Part shown: positions 54,289-64,000 of the stretch, piece by piece
Position numbering within the stretch: position 1 is the stretch's first letter
How the letters are laid out: each line of letters starts with the position of its first letter
From: Hydrogenophaga sp.
GTDB taxonomy: Bacteria > Pseudomonadota > Gammaproteobacteria > Burkholderiales > Burkholderiaceae_C
Assembly (NCBI GenBank): GCA_016741995.1
Contig: JACVCO010000014.1
Span: 47,276-111,275, forward strand
Reading direction: 5' to 3'
Length of the DNA: 64,000 bases
Program-made: the position numbers and the translations under genes
The notes under the pieces: generated by a model
Databases searched by the model: none
What the model saw: only the letters and a program-made list of their open reading frames with translations
Told to the model about the DNA's origin: nothing

Positions 54289-55618
54289 GGCCCGCCGCCT
54301 GCGGCGTGGGCAGCCAGCGCGTGGCCAGCCACACCAGCACCAGCACGGGCAGGCCCAGCGCCGCGGTGCCCAGGAAAAAGGGCACGTACCCGTGGGCATC
54401 GACGAAGGCGCCCGAGTACCCCGCCAACCATTTCGGGGCCAGCAGCATCATCGAGCTGAACAGCGCGTACTGCGTGGCCGAATAGCTCACGTTGGTGAGG
54501 CTGGACAGGTAGGCGATGAAAGCGGCCGAGGCCACACCGGCACTGAGGTTGTCGGCGGAGATGACGAACACCAGCGCGAGCAGGCTGGCGCCGTGCCCGG
54601 CCAGCCAGGCAAACAGCAGGTTGCTGGCGGCCGACAGCACGGCACCCAGCATGAGCACGCGCATCACCCCCAGACGCATGGCCAGCGCGCCACCGATGAA
54701 GGCCCCCAGCAGGGTCATGATCACGCCGTAGACCTTGCTCACCCCGGCCACCTGGTCCTTGGTGTAGCCCATGTCCACGTAGAAGGGGTTGGCCATGATG
54801 CCCATCACCACGTCGCTGATGCGGTAGACACCGATGAGGGCCAGGATGAGCACGGCCTGCTTGCCGTAGCGGCGCAGGAAATCGGCGAAGGGCTCGATGA
54901 GCGCGCCCTGCAGCCATTCGGCGGCGCTGCGCGCGGGCGGCAACTCCACCCGGGCGGGCTCGCGCGAGAACAGCACGGTGAGCACGCCCACGGCCATGCT
55001 CGCGGCCATCACCAGGTAAGCGGTGGTCCAGCCCACCTGCTGGTAACCCCCGCCAGCGATCTCGTTGCGTGCGGCGATCCACAGCACGCCCGCGCCCGCC
55101 CAGATCATGGCCAGGCGGTAGCCGGTCTGGTAGGTGGCGGCCAGCGCGCCCTGGCGCTGTGCGTCGGCCGATTCGATGCGGAAGGCATCGAGCGCGATGT
55201 CTTGCGTGGCCGAGGCGAAGGCCACGGCCAGCGCACACCAGACCACCACGTCGAGGCCCTGGCGGGGGTCGGCCACCGCCATGCCCACCAGCGCCGCCGC
55301 GATGGCCAGTTGCGAGACCAGCAGCCAGCTGCGCCGCCGCCCCAGCGCGCGCGTGAGCAACGGAATCGGCAGCCGGTCGACCAGCGGCGCCCAGCACCAT
55401 TTGAAGCCGTAGGCCAGGCCCACCCAACTGAGGTAGCCGATCGTCGTGCGGTCGATGCCGGCCTCGCGCAGGCGAAAACTCAGCGTGCCCAGCACCAGCA
55501 GCAGCGGCAGGCCGGCAGCGAAACCCAGCGCGAACATGCGCAGGCTGGCGGGTTCGAGGTAGACGCGCAGGGTCTGGGCCCAGCTCGGGCGCGGATCGGG
55601 GGAGGTGTCGGAAGCCAT
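54248..55618 (-). CDS. MFS permease, AmpG-like muropeptide transporter
   Basis: 456 residues with about 12 membrane segments. FALGFAAGLPLLLVLGTLSFRLRE near residue 30, WVGLAYGFKWCWAPLVDRLP, and SATQDIALDAFRIE match AmpG, which brings GlcNAc-anhydroMurNAc peptides from the periplasm into the cytosol for wall recycling. Divergent from the M48 protease gene (58-base gap) and convergent with the synthetase gene. AmpG identity is likely; another sugar-peptide carrier of the same family is possible. Confidence 0.87.
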   Translation of the reverse strand: MASDTSPDPRPSWAQTLRVYLEPASLRMFALGFAAGLPLLLVLGTLSFRLREAGIDRTTIGYLSWVGLAYGFKWCWAPLVDRLPIPLLTRALGRRRSWLLVSQLAIAAALVGMAVADPRQGLDVVVWCALAVAFASATQDIALDAFRIESADAQRQGALAATYQTGYRLAMIWAGAGVLWIAARNEIAGGGYQQVGWTTAYLVMAASMAVGVLTVLFSREPARVELPPARSAAEWLQGALIEPFADFLRRYGKQAVLILALIGVYRISDVVMGIMANPFYVDMGYTKDQVAGVSKVYGVIMTLLGAFIGGALAMRLGVMRVLMLGAVLSAASNLLFAWLAGHGASLLALVFVISADNLSAGVASAAFIAYLSSLTNVSYSATQYALFSSMMLLAPKWLAGYSGAFVDAHGYVPFFLGTAALGLPVLVLVWLATRWLPTPQAAGLSADSPATPGARA

Positions 55619-55664
55619 GCGATGGGTGGGGGCTCGCCGTCGCGCACACGCGCGCGGCTTTGCC

Positions 55665-55670
55665 TATTAT
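55665..55670 (+). promoter_or_regulatory. Candidate -10 box giving a leaderless M48 protease mRNA
   Basis: TATTAT ends six bases before the ATG at 55677, which puts the predicted transcription start on the A of the ATG. No ribosome site is present upstream. A -35 match is weak. Confidence 0.5.
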
Positions 55671-55676
55671 TCGCCC

Positions 55677-56546
55677 ATGTGCCTGTTCTGCGACCTCAAG
55701 ACCCGCGCCAATGCGCGCCAAGCCGCGTCGGCCCGGCCCGACCACGTGTGGAACGCGCGCCGCGCCTTCGTGCTGGCCGCCGGCGCGGCGGCGGCGGTGC
55801 CGGCGCTCGCGCAGGTGGACGTGGGCCAGGGCTCCGCGCTGCGCAACCTGGTGCCGGCCGAAGAGCTGGAAAACGCCGCCGGCAAGCAATACGGCCAGAT
55901 GATGGCCGAGGCCCAGGCCAAAGGCGCACTCGCCCCCGCCAGCGACCCGCAGCTCCAGCGCCTGCGCAACATCGCGCGCCGCCAGATCCCGCACGCGCCC
56001 CCGTGGAACGCGCGCTCCACCGGCTGGCAGTGGGAAGTCAACCTCATCCGCAGCGACCAGATCAACGCGTTCTGCATGCCCGGGGGCAAGATCGCCTTCT
56101 ACACCGGCATCCTCGACAAGCTCAAGCTCACCGACGATGAGACCGCGATGATCATGGGCCACGAGATGGCACACGCGTTGCGCGAACACGCACGGGCGCG
56201 CGTGGCCAAGACCAACGCCACCGGCATGGGCCTGTCGATCGCGGCGCAACTGCTGGGCCTGGGCCAGTTGGGGGACGTGGCCGCCAACCTGGGCACGCAG
56301 TTGCTGAGCCTGAAGTACAGCCGCGACGACGAGACCGAGGCCGACCTCGTGGGCCTGGAGTTGGCTGCGCGCTCGGCCTACCTGCCGCGCGCCAGCGTGA
56401 CGCTGTGGCAGAAGATGGCCGCGGCCGGCGGCGGCGCCGGGCCGGGTTTTCTCTCCACCCACCCCAGCGGCCCGAACCGCATCCGCGAACTCGAGGCCAA
56501 CCTGCCCAAGGTGCAGGGGCTGTACGAGCAGGCACGGCGCGGCTGA
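55677..56546 (+). CDS. M48 family metalloprotease with Tat-type signal
   Basis: 289 residues. The HExxH zinc motif is His162-Glu163-x-x-His166 (MGHEMAHAL), the third ligand Glu219 (DDETEAD), and the M48C-like FCMPGGKIAFYTG precedes it. A twin-arginine signal NARRAFVLAAG with ALA cleavage lies at residues 26-46, behind an unusual 25-residue N-terminal segment starting MCLFC. This predicts folded export and a periplasmic, membrane-associated protease in envelope quality control (BepA/LoiP-like). GTG 55746 would be an alternative start just before the RR motif. Confidence 0.88.
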   Translation: MCLFCDLKTRANARQAASARPDHVWNARRAFVLAAGAAAAVPALAQVDVGQGSALRNLVPAEELENAAGKQYGQMMAEAQAKGALAPASDPQLQRLRNIARRQIPHAPPWNARSTGWQWEVNLIRSDQINAFCMPGGKIAFYTGILDKLKLTDDETAMIMGHEMAHALREHARARVAKTNATGMGLSIAAQLLGLGQLGDVAANLGTQLLSLKYSRDDETEADLVGLELAARSAYLPRASVTLWQKMAAAGGGAGPGFLSTHPSGPNRIRELEANLPKVQGLYEQARRG

Positions 56547-56561
56547 GCGCCGGCGCCGGCC

Positions 56562-57203
56562 TCAGGCCCGCTCGCCCACGTAGGGGTTGAAGCGCCGCTC
56601 CTCGCCGAACGTGCTTTCGGGCCCGTGGCCGGGGATGAACACCGTCTCGTCGCCCATGGGCCACAGGCGCTCGCGGATGCTGGCGAGCAGCTCCGCGTGG
56701 TTGCCACCCGGAAAATCGGTGCGCCCGATGCTGCCGGCGAAGAGCACGTCGCCCACGAACGCGCGTTGTGCGTCCTTCGAATGGAACACCACGTGGCCGG
56801 GCGTGTGGCCCGGGCAGTGCCGCACGGCCAGCGTGCATTGGCCGATCTGCACCATGTCGCCGTCACGCAGCCAGCGCGTGGGCGTGAAGGCCTCACTGGG
56901 TGGGAAGCCGAACATAGCGCCCTGTTGCGGCAGGGCGTCGATCCAGAACCGGTCGCCCTCGTGCGGCCCGACGATGGGCAGCGACAGGCGGTTCGCCAGC
57001 TCGGCGGTGGCGCCCGCGTGGTCGATGTGCGCGTGCGTGAGCCAGATCGCCTTGAGCGACAGGCCCAGGCGCTGCACTTCGGCCAGCAGCCGCTCCAGGT
57101 CGCCCCCCGGATCGATGACCGCGGCATCCAGGGTCTCGTCGCACCAGACGATGGAGCAGTTCTGCGCGAAGGCGGTGACGGGAACGGTGAGGTAGCGCAG
57201 CAT
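56562..57203 (-). CDS. MBL-fold metallo-hydrolase (glyoxalase II-like)
   Basis: 213 residues. Metal site HAHIDH at 57-62, then GHTPGHVVFH, GDVLFAGSIGRTDFPGGN and IPGHGPESTFGEE, the pattern of the glyoxalase-II-like subfamily with two zinc or iron atoms. It probably hydrolyses a thioester such as S-lactoylglutathione or a related compound. ATG overlaps the xthA stop by one base (TGATG), so it is in one unit with xthA. Substrate unproven. Confidence 0.9.
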   Translation of the reverse strand: MLRYLTVPVTAFAQNCSIVWCDETLDAAVIDPGGDLERLLAEVQRLGLSLKAIWLTHAHIDHAGATAELANRLSLPIVGPHEGDRFWIDALPQQGAMFGFPPSEAFTPTRWLRDGDMVQIGQCTLAVRHCPGHTPGHVVFHSKDAQRAFVGDVLFAGSIGRTDFPGGNHAELLASIRERLWPMGDETVFIPGHGPESTFGEERRFNPYVGERA

Positions 57204-57997
57204 CAGAGCTTGAAGTCGTAGCCGATCGTGATCGGCGCGTGGTCCGAGAAGCGCTGGTCCTTGAAGATGGATTCGGTGCGGGCGAGCGCGGCGATGGCGG
57301 GCGTGGCCAGGTGGTAGTCCAGCCGCCAGCCCACGTTGTTCGCGTAGGCCTGGCCGCGGTTGCTCCACCACGTGTAGCAGGTGTCGGTGGTGTCGGGCTG
57401 CAGGCGGCGGTAGACGTCGATCAGCCCCACGTCTTCGCTCAGCAGCTGGCTCATCCACTCGCGCTCCTCGGGCAGGAAACCGCTGTTCTTCTGGTTGCTG
57501 CGCCAGTTCTTCAGGTCGTTCTGCGTGTGGGCGATGTTCACGTCGCCGCACAGGATGAACTCGCGCTCGCTCTTGAGCGTGAGCAGGTGCGGGAAGAACG
57601 CCGCCAGGAAGCGGTACTTGGCTTCCTGGCGCTCGGGGCCGGACGACCCGCTCGGGAAATAGGCGCTGATGATCGAGAACTTGCGTTTGGGCGTGTCGAA
57701 ACGCAGCTCGGTGTAGCGGCCCTCGGCGTCGAACTCGCCGGCGTCGAAGCCGATGCGCACGGCGCTGGGCTCGTGGCGGCTATAGATCGCGGTGCCCGAA
57801 TAGCCCTTTTTCTCGGCGAAGTGGAAGTGCCCCCGCAGGCCGGCCAGTGTCTCGAAGCGACCGGCCACATCCGGGGCCTGCGCCTTGACCTCCTGCACAC
57901 AAATACAATCCGGCGCACTTTTCGCCAGCCAGTCTTCGAGGCCTTTGGTGGCGGCCGAACGGATGCCGTTGAGGTTGAGGCTGGTCAGCTTGAACAC
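57203..57997 (-). CDS. xthA: Exodeoxyribonuclease III
   Basis: 264-residue AP endonuclease/3'-exonuclease of the ExoIII family. MFKLTSLNLNGIRSA at the N-terminus, catalytic Glu36 (VQEVKAQ), GDVNIAHTQNDL and the C-terminal SDHAPI. It cuts at abasic sites in base excision repair. The start is GTG 57997, with GGAGA eight bases ahead, reading MFKL. It faces pyrE with only 12 bases between the start codons, so the promoters must lie inside each other's coding part or be very compact. Confidence 0.94.
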   Translation of the reverse strand: MFKLTSLNLNGIRSAATKGLEDWLAKSAPDCICVQEVKAQAPDVAGRFETLAGLRGHFHFAEKKGYSGTAIYSRHEPSAVRIGFDAGEFDAEGRYTELRFDTPKRKFSIISAYFPSGSSGPERQEAKYRFLAAFFPHLLTLKSEREFILCGDVNIAHTQNDLKNWRSNQKNSGFLPEEREWMSQLLSEDVGLIDVYRRLQPDTTDTCYTWWSNRGQAYANNVGWRLDYHLATPAIAALARTESIFKDQRFSDHAPITIGYDFKL

Positions 57998-58009
57998 AAG
58001 GAAGTCTCC

Positions 58010-58717
58010 ATGGTGATGGCGGGCGCCACGGCACAACAGCCGCTGGCACAGGCATTCGTGAAATTCTGCGTCGAGGCCGGGGCCTTGAAGTTCGGTGAGT
58101 TCAAGACCAAGGCCGGTCGCCTCTCGCCCTACTTCTTCAACGCCGGGTTGTTCGACGACGGCGTCAAGCTCGGCCGGCTGGCGGAATTCTATGCACGCGC
58201 CCTGCTGGAGAGCGGCATCGCGTTCGACATGGTCTTCGGCCCGGCCTACAAAGGCATTCCGTTGGGCGCGGCGGTGGCGATCGAACTCGCGCGGCTGGGC
58301 CGCAACGTGCCCTTCGCCTACAACCGCAAGGAAGCCAAGGACCACGGCGAAGGCGGCAACCTCGTGGGGGCACCGCTCCGGGGCCGCGTGCTGATCGTGG
58401 ACGATGTGATGAGCGCCGGCACCGCCGCGCGCGAATCGATCGCGCTGATCCGCGCGGCGGGCGCCACGCCGAGCGCCGTGGCGATTGCGCTGGACCGACA
58501 GGAGAAAGCCACCGAGGTCGGCGCCGATGGCGCGGTCCGCGACGTGGATCACAGTGCCGTGCAATACGTGCAGCGCCAGCTCGGCCTGCAGGTTTGCGCG
58601 ATTGCGAGGCTGGACGATTTGCTCCAGTATCTGAACGAGCAGCCCGGGGGCGAGATCGCGGCGCACCGGGCGCGTGTGCTGACCTACCGCGAGCGCTACG
58701 GCGTCAAGGACTCCTGA
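58010..58717 (+). CDS. pyrE: Orotate phosphoribosyltransferase
   Basis: 235 residues. The PRPP-binding loop VLIVDDVMSAGTA is at 127-139, with KTKAGRLSPYFFNAGLF near residue 32 and YNRKEAKDHGEGG (flexible catalytic loop) at 104-116. It joins orotate and PRPP to make OMP in pyrimidine synthesis. ATG 58010 has AAGGAAG eight bases ahead. The ribosome sites of xthA and pyrE lie back to back in the 12-base gap. Two bases separate it from the DUF4124 gene. Confidence 0.95.
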   Translation: MVMAGATAQQPLAQAFVKFCVEAGALKFGEFKTKAGRLSPYFFNAGLFDDGVKLGRLAEFYARALLESGIAFDMVFGPAYKGIPLGAAVAIELARLGRNVPFAYNRKEAKDHGEGGNLVGAPLRGRVLIVDDVMSAGTAARESIALIRAAGATPSAVAIALDRQEKATEVGADGAVRDVDHSAVQYVQRQLGLQVCAIARLDDLLQYLNEQPGGEIAAHRARVLTYRERYGVKDS

Positions 58718-58719
58718 CC

Positions 58720-59388
58720 ATGAACCGCTCCGCCCTGCCCCCTTCCCACCCGCTGCGCGCCCTCGCGGTTCTCGCAACGGGCGCGCTGTTGTCGTGTGCG
58801 GCCCTGGCCCAGGGCGCCGCCCAGAGCATCTACACCTGTACCGACAGCAAGGGCCGGCGCATCACCTCCGACCGACCGATCGCCGACTGCCTGGACCGCG
58901 AGCAACAGCGCCTGGGGCGCACCGGCACCGTGCGCGAGGTGATTCCGCCCAGCTACACGCGCGAGGAACGCGAGAAGCTCGACGCCCAACGCCGCGCCGA
59001 GGCCGAGAAGGAAGCGCGCATCCAGGAAGAGAAGCGCCGCGACCGCGCGCTGCTGATCCGCTACCCGAACCCGGGTGTGCACGACAAGGAGCGCCAGGAA
59101 GCGCTGGCCCAGGTCGACGAAGTGATTTCGGCGGTGAACAAGCGCGAGGTGGCGCTGGTGGCGCAGCGCAAGGAAATCGACACCGAGTTCGAGTTCTATG
59201 CGAGCGACCCGGCCAAGGCGCCGATGTGGCTCAAGCGCAAGCGCGAGGACAACGAGAAGCAGGTGGAAGTGCAGAAGCGCTTCCTGTCCGAACAGGTGCA
59301 GGAGAAGCAGCGCATCAACGCGCGCTTCGACGAAGAGCTGGTCAAGCTCAAGCAGCTCTGGGCCGCGCAGGCCTCGGTCGGCCGCTGA
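58720..59388 (+). CDS. Periplasmic DUF4124-containing protein
   Basis: 222 residues. A signal peptide (to about residue 30, ending ALAQ) is followed by a DUF4124 domain (IYTCTDSKGRRITSDRP) and a long charged coiled-coil region, about 80-215, with many Glu/Lys/Arg heptads. Function is unknown. Probably co-transcribed with pyrE (two-base gap). It ends 18 bases from the converging gatB gene. Confidence 0.82.
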   Translation: MNRSALPPSHPLRALAVLATGALLSCAALAQGAAQSIYTCTDSKGRRITSDRPIADCLDREQQRLGRTGTVREVIPPSYTREEREKLDAQRRAEAEKEARIQEEKRRDRALLIRYPNPGVHDKERQEALAQVDEVISAVNKREVALVAQRKEIDTEFEFYASDPAKAPMWLKRKREDNEKQVEVQKRFLSEQVQEKQRINARFDEELVKLKQLWAAQASVGR

Positions 59389-59406
59389 GCGCGGCCCGCG
59401 CCCGGC

Positions 59407-60864
59407 TCAACCCAGCTTCTGTCGCAGCAGGTCGTTCACCTGTTGCGGGTTGGCTTTGCCCTTGCTGGCCTTCATGGCCTGGCCCACCAACGCGTTGAAG
59501 GCCTTGTCCTTGCCGGCGCGGAACTGGGCCACCATGTCGGCGTTGGCGGCCATCACCTCGTCGATGATCTTCTCGATCGCGCCGCTGTCGCTGACCTGCT
59601 TGAGGCCTTTGGCGTCGATGATGGCGTCGACATCGCTGCCCTCGCCGGTCCACAGCGCATCCATCACCTGCTTCGCGGCGTTGTTCGACACGGTGCCGTC
59701 CGCGATGCGCTTGAGCAGCGCCGCGAGCTGTGCCGCGCTCACCGGCACGTCGGCGATGTCGCGCTCCTCGTTGTTCAGGCGGCGCGAGACCTCGCCCATC
59801 ACCCAGTTGCTGGCCATCTTGGCCTGGCCGCTGGCCTGCGCCGCGGCCTCGAAGTAGGCCGCCATCGCCGGGCTTTGCGTGAGCGTGGTGGCGTCGTACT
59901 CGGGCAGGGCGTATTGCTGCACGAAGCGCTCGGCCATGGCGCGCGGCAGCTCGGGCATGGCCGCCTTCACCTCGTCCACCCAGCTGCGCGCCACCACCAG
60001 CGGCGGCAGGTCCGGGTCGGGGAAGTAACGGTAGTCGGCCGCGTCTTCCTTGGTGCGCATGGCGCGGGTCTCGCCGGTGTCGGGGTCGAACAGCACGGTG
60101 GCCTGCTGGATGGCGTGGCCATCCTCGATCTGCTCGATCTGCCAGCGCACCTCGTAGTCGATGGCCTGCTGCATGAACTTGAACGAGTTCAGGTTCTTGA
60201 TCTCGCGGCGGGTGCCCAACGGCTGGCCCGGCTTGCGCACCGAGACGTTGGCGTCGCAGCGGAACGAACCCTCCTGCATGTTGCCGTCGCAGATGCCGAT
60301 CCAGGTGACGATCTTGTGCAGCTCTTTCGCGTAGGCCACGGCCTCGGCGCTGGAGCGGATGTCGGGCTCGGTCACGATCTCCAGCAGCGGCGTGCCGGCG
60401 CGGTTGAGGTCGATGCCCGATTGGCCGATGAAGTCTTCGTGCAGCGATTTGCCGGCGTCTTCTTCCAGGTGCGCACGCACCAGACGCACGGTCTTCTTCT
60501 CGTCGCCGAGGAAGAAGCTCACCGCGCCGCCCTGCACCACCGGAATCTCGAACTGGCTGATCTGGTAGCCCTTGGGCAGGTCGGGGTAGAAGTAGTTCTT
60601 GCGCGCGAACACGCTGCGCTCAGCGATGTGCGAGCCCACGGCCAGGCCGAGGCGGATCGCGCAGGCCACGGCCTCGCGGTTCATCACCGGCAGCGTGCCG
60701 GGCAGGGCCAGATCCACAGCGCAGGCCTGGGTGTTGGGTTCGGCGCCGAAGGCAGTGGCGGCCCGGCTGAAGATCTTGGATTGGGTGGCGAGCTGGGTGT
60801 GGGTCTCGAAGCCGATCACGACTTCGTAGCCTTGCACCAGCAGGGAGGCGGTCTTGGTGCTCAT
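59407..60864 (-). CDS. gatB: Aspartyl/glutamyl-tRNA amidotransferase subunit B
   Basis: 485 residues: GatB/GatE kinase-like catalytic domain ([12 protein letters not shown] at the N-terminus; [29 protein letters not shown]) and a C-terminal helical/YqeY-like tail ending NDLLRQKLG. It phosphorylates Glu- or Asp-mischarged tRNA so that ammonia from GatA can form Gln-tRNA or Asn-tRNA. One base separates it from gatA. Confidence 0.96.
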   Translation of the reverse strand: MSTKTASLLVQGYEVVIGFETHTQLATQSKIFSRAATAFGAEPNTQACAVDLALPGTLPVMNREAVACAIRLGLAVGSHIAERSVFARKNYFYPDLPKGYQISQFEIPVVQGGAVSFFLGDEKKTVRLVRAHLEEDAGKSLHEDFIGQSGIDLNRAGTPLLEIVTEPDIRSSAEAVAYAKELHKIVTWIGICDGNMQEGSFRCDANVSVRKPGQPLGTRREIKNLNSFKFMQQAIDYEVRWQIEQIEDGHAIQQATVLFDPDTGETRAMRTKEDAADYRYFPDPDLPPLVVARSWVDEVKAAMPELPRAMAERFVQQYALPEYDATTLTQSPAMAAYFEAAAQASGQAKMASNWVMGEVSRRLNNEERDIADVPVSAAQLAALLKRIADGTVSNNAAKQVMDALWTGEGSDVDAIIDAKGLKQVSDSGAIEKIIDEVMAANADMVAQFRAGKDKAFNALVGQAMKASKGKANPQQVNDLLRQKLG

Positions 60865-60865
60865 G

Positions 60866-63966
<3,101 letters not shown>

Positions 63967-63968
63967 GG

Positions 63969-63985
63969 GCCGCGGTTTCCGCGGC
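63969..63985 (+). other. Stem-loop between mreB and mreC
   Basis: GCCGCGG-TTT-CCGCGGC, a perfect seven-base GC stem with a three-base loop, directly after the mreB stop. It is not followed by a T run, so it is not a normal terminator; it may lower read-through or protect the mreB mRNA end. Confidence 0.6.
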
Positions 63986-63993
63986 GAGCCACC

Positions 63994-64000
63994 ATGCCAC
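63994..64000 (+). CDS. mreC: Start of a probable mreC (partial)
   Basis: Only ATG-CCA-C is in the window. The call rests on position directly behind mreB, where mreC is normally found. A GCGAGCC stretch is the only ribosome-site-like sequence before the ATG. Confidence 0.4.

Overview
The window is GC-rich, densely coded DNA from a betaproteobacterium, most likely a member of the Burkholderiales in or near the Comamonadaceae (Hydrogenophaga/Acidovorax-like). That placement is inferred from the gene set and style: a homoprotocatechuate cluster, aromatic and CoA-ester side genes, an orphan TRAP solute-binding protein, very short intergenic gaps, and the gatCAB / mreB neighbourhood. No rRNA, tRNA, CRISPR array, insertion sequence or phage gene was found.

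Layout. (1) 1-8.1 kb holds mixed accessory metabolism: a partial DsbA-family isomerase, an SDR-MaoC pair, a MarC membrane protein, a 2H phosphoesterase, an orphan TRAP binding protein beside a Rieske oxygenase, two lipoproteins behind a striking palindromic operator, a LuxR-type regulator and a ketopantoate reductase-like protein. (2) 8.2-15.4 kb, minus strand, is a homoprotocatechuate meta-cleavage operon: hpaR, hpaG1, hpaG2, hpaE, hpaD, hpaF, hpaH, hpaI and a class II aldolase. It is controlled by a perfect AT-rich inverted repeat overlapping the hpaR promoter. The hydroxylase hpaBC is absent here. (3) A nitronate monooxygenase-like gene follows. 16.6-21.7 kb, minus strand, is a nonulosonic-acid (sialic-acid-like) cassette: methyltransferase, polysaccharide pyruvyl transferase, CMP-sugar synthetase, and a four-part CBS-NeuB-SAF-TIM barrel fusion. 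(4) radA, a small membrane protein, ilvE and a zinc-finger protein are housekeeping genes.

(5) 24.9-50.5 kb, plus strand, is a large O-antigen or surface-polysaccharide locus, tightly start-stop coupled and ending at a hairpin terminator. It makes dTDP-L-rhamnose (rmlBDAC) and GDP-L-fucose (gmd, fcl). It exports by an ABC transporter of the Wzm/Wzt type whose ATPase has a C-terminal cargo-type domain. It carries seven glycosyltransferases (one polysialyltransferase-like), about six methyltransferase-like proteins and a 2-oxoglutarate oxygenase. It ends with an epimerase/reductase, a phosphoglycosyl transferase and a WbpM/PglF-type 4,6-dehydratase that together would make and load the first N-acetylated 6-deoxy sugar on undecaprenyl phosphate. 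The middle (about 28.4-47.4 kb) looks lower in GC than the two ends, as expected of an exchangeable O-antigen core.

(6) 50.7-64 kb holds a two-component system, an acyl-CoA synthetase, an AmpG-like permease, an M48 protease with a Tat-like signal, a metallo-hydrolase, exonuclease III and pyrE (divergent with 12 bp between start codons), a DUF4124 protein, gatCAB, and mreB with the first bases of a probable mreC.
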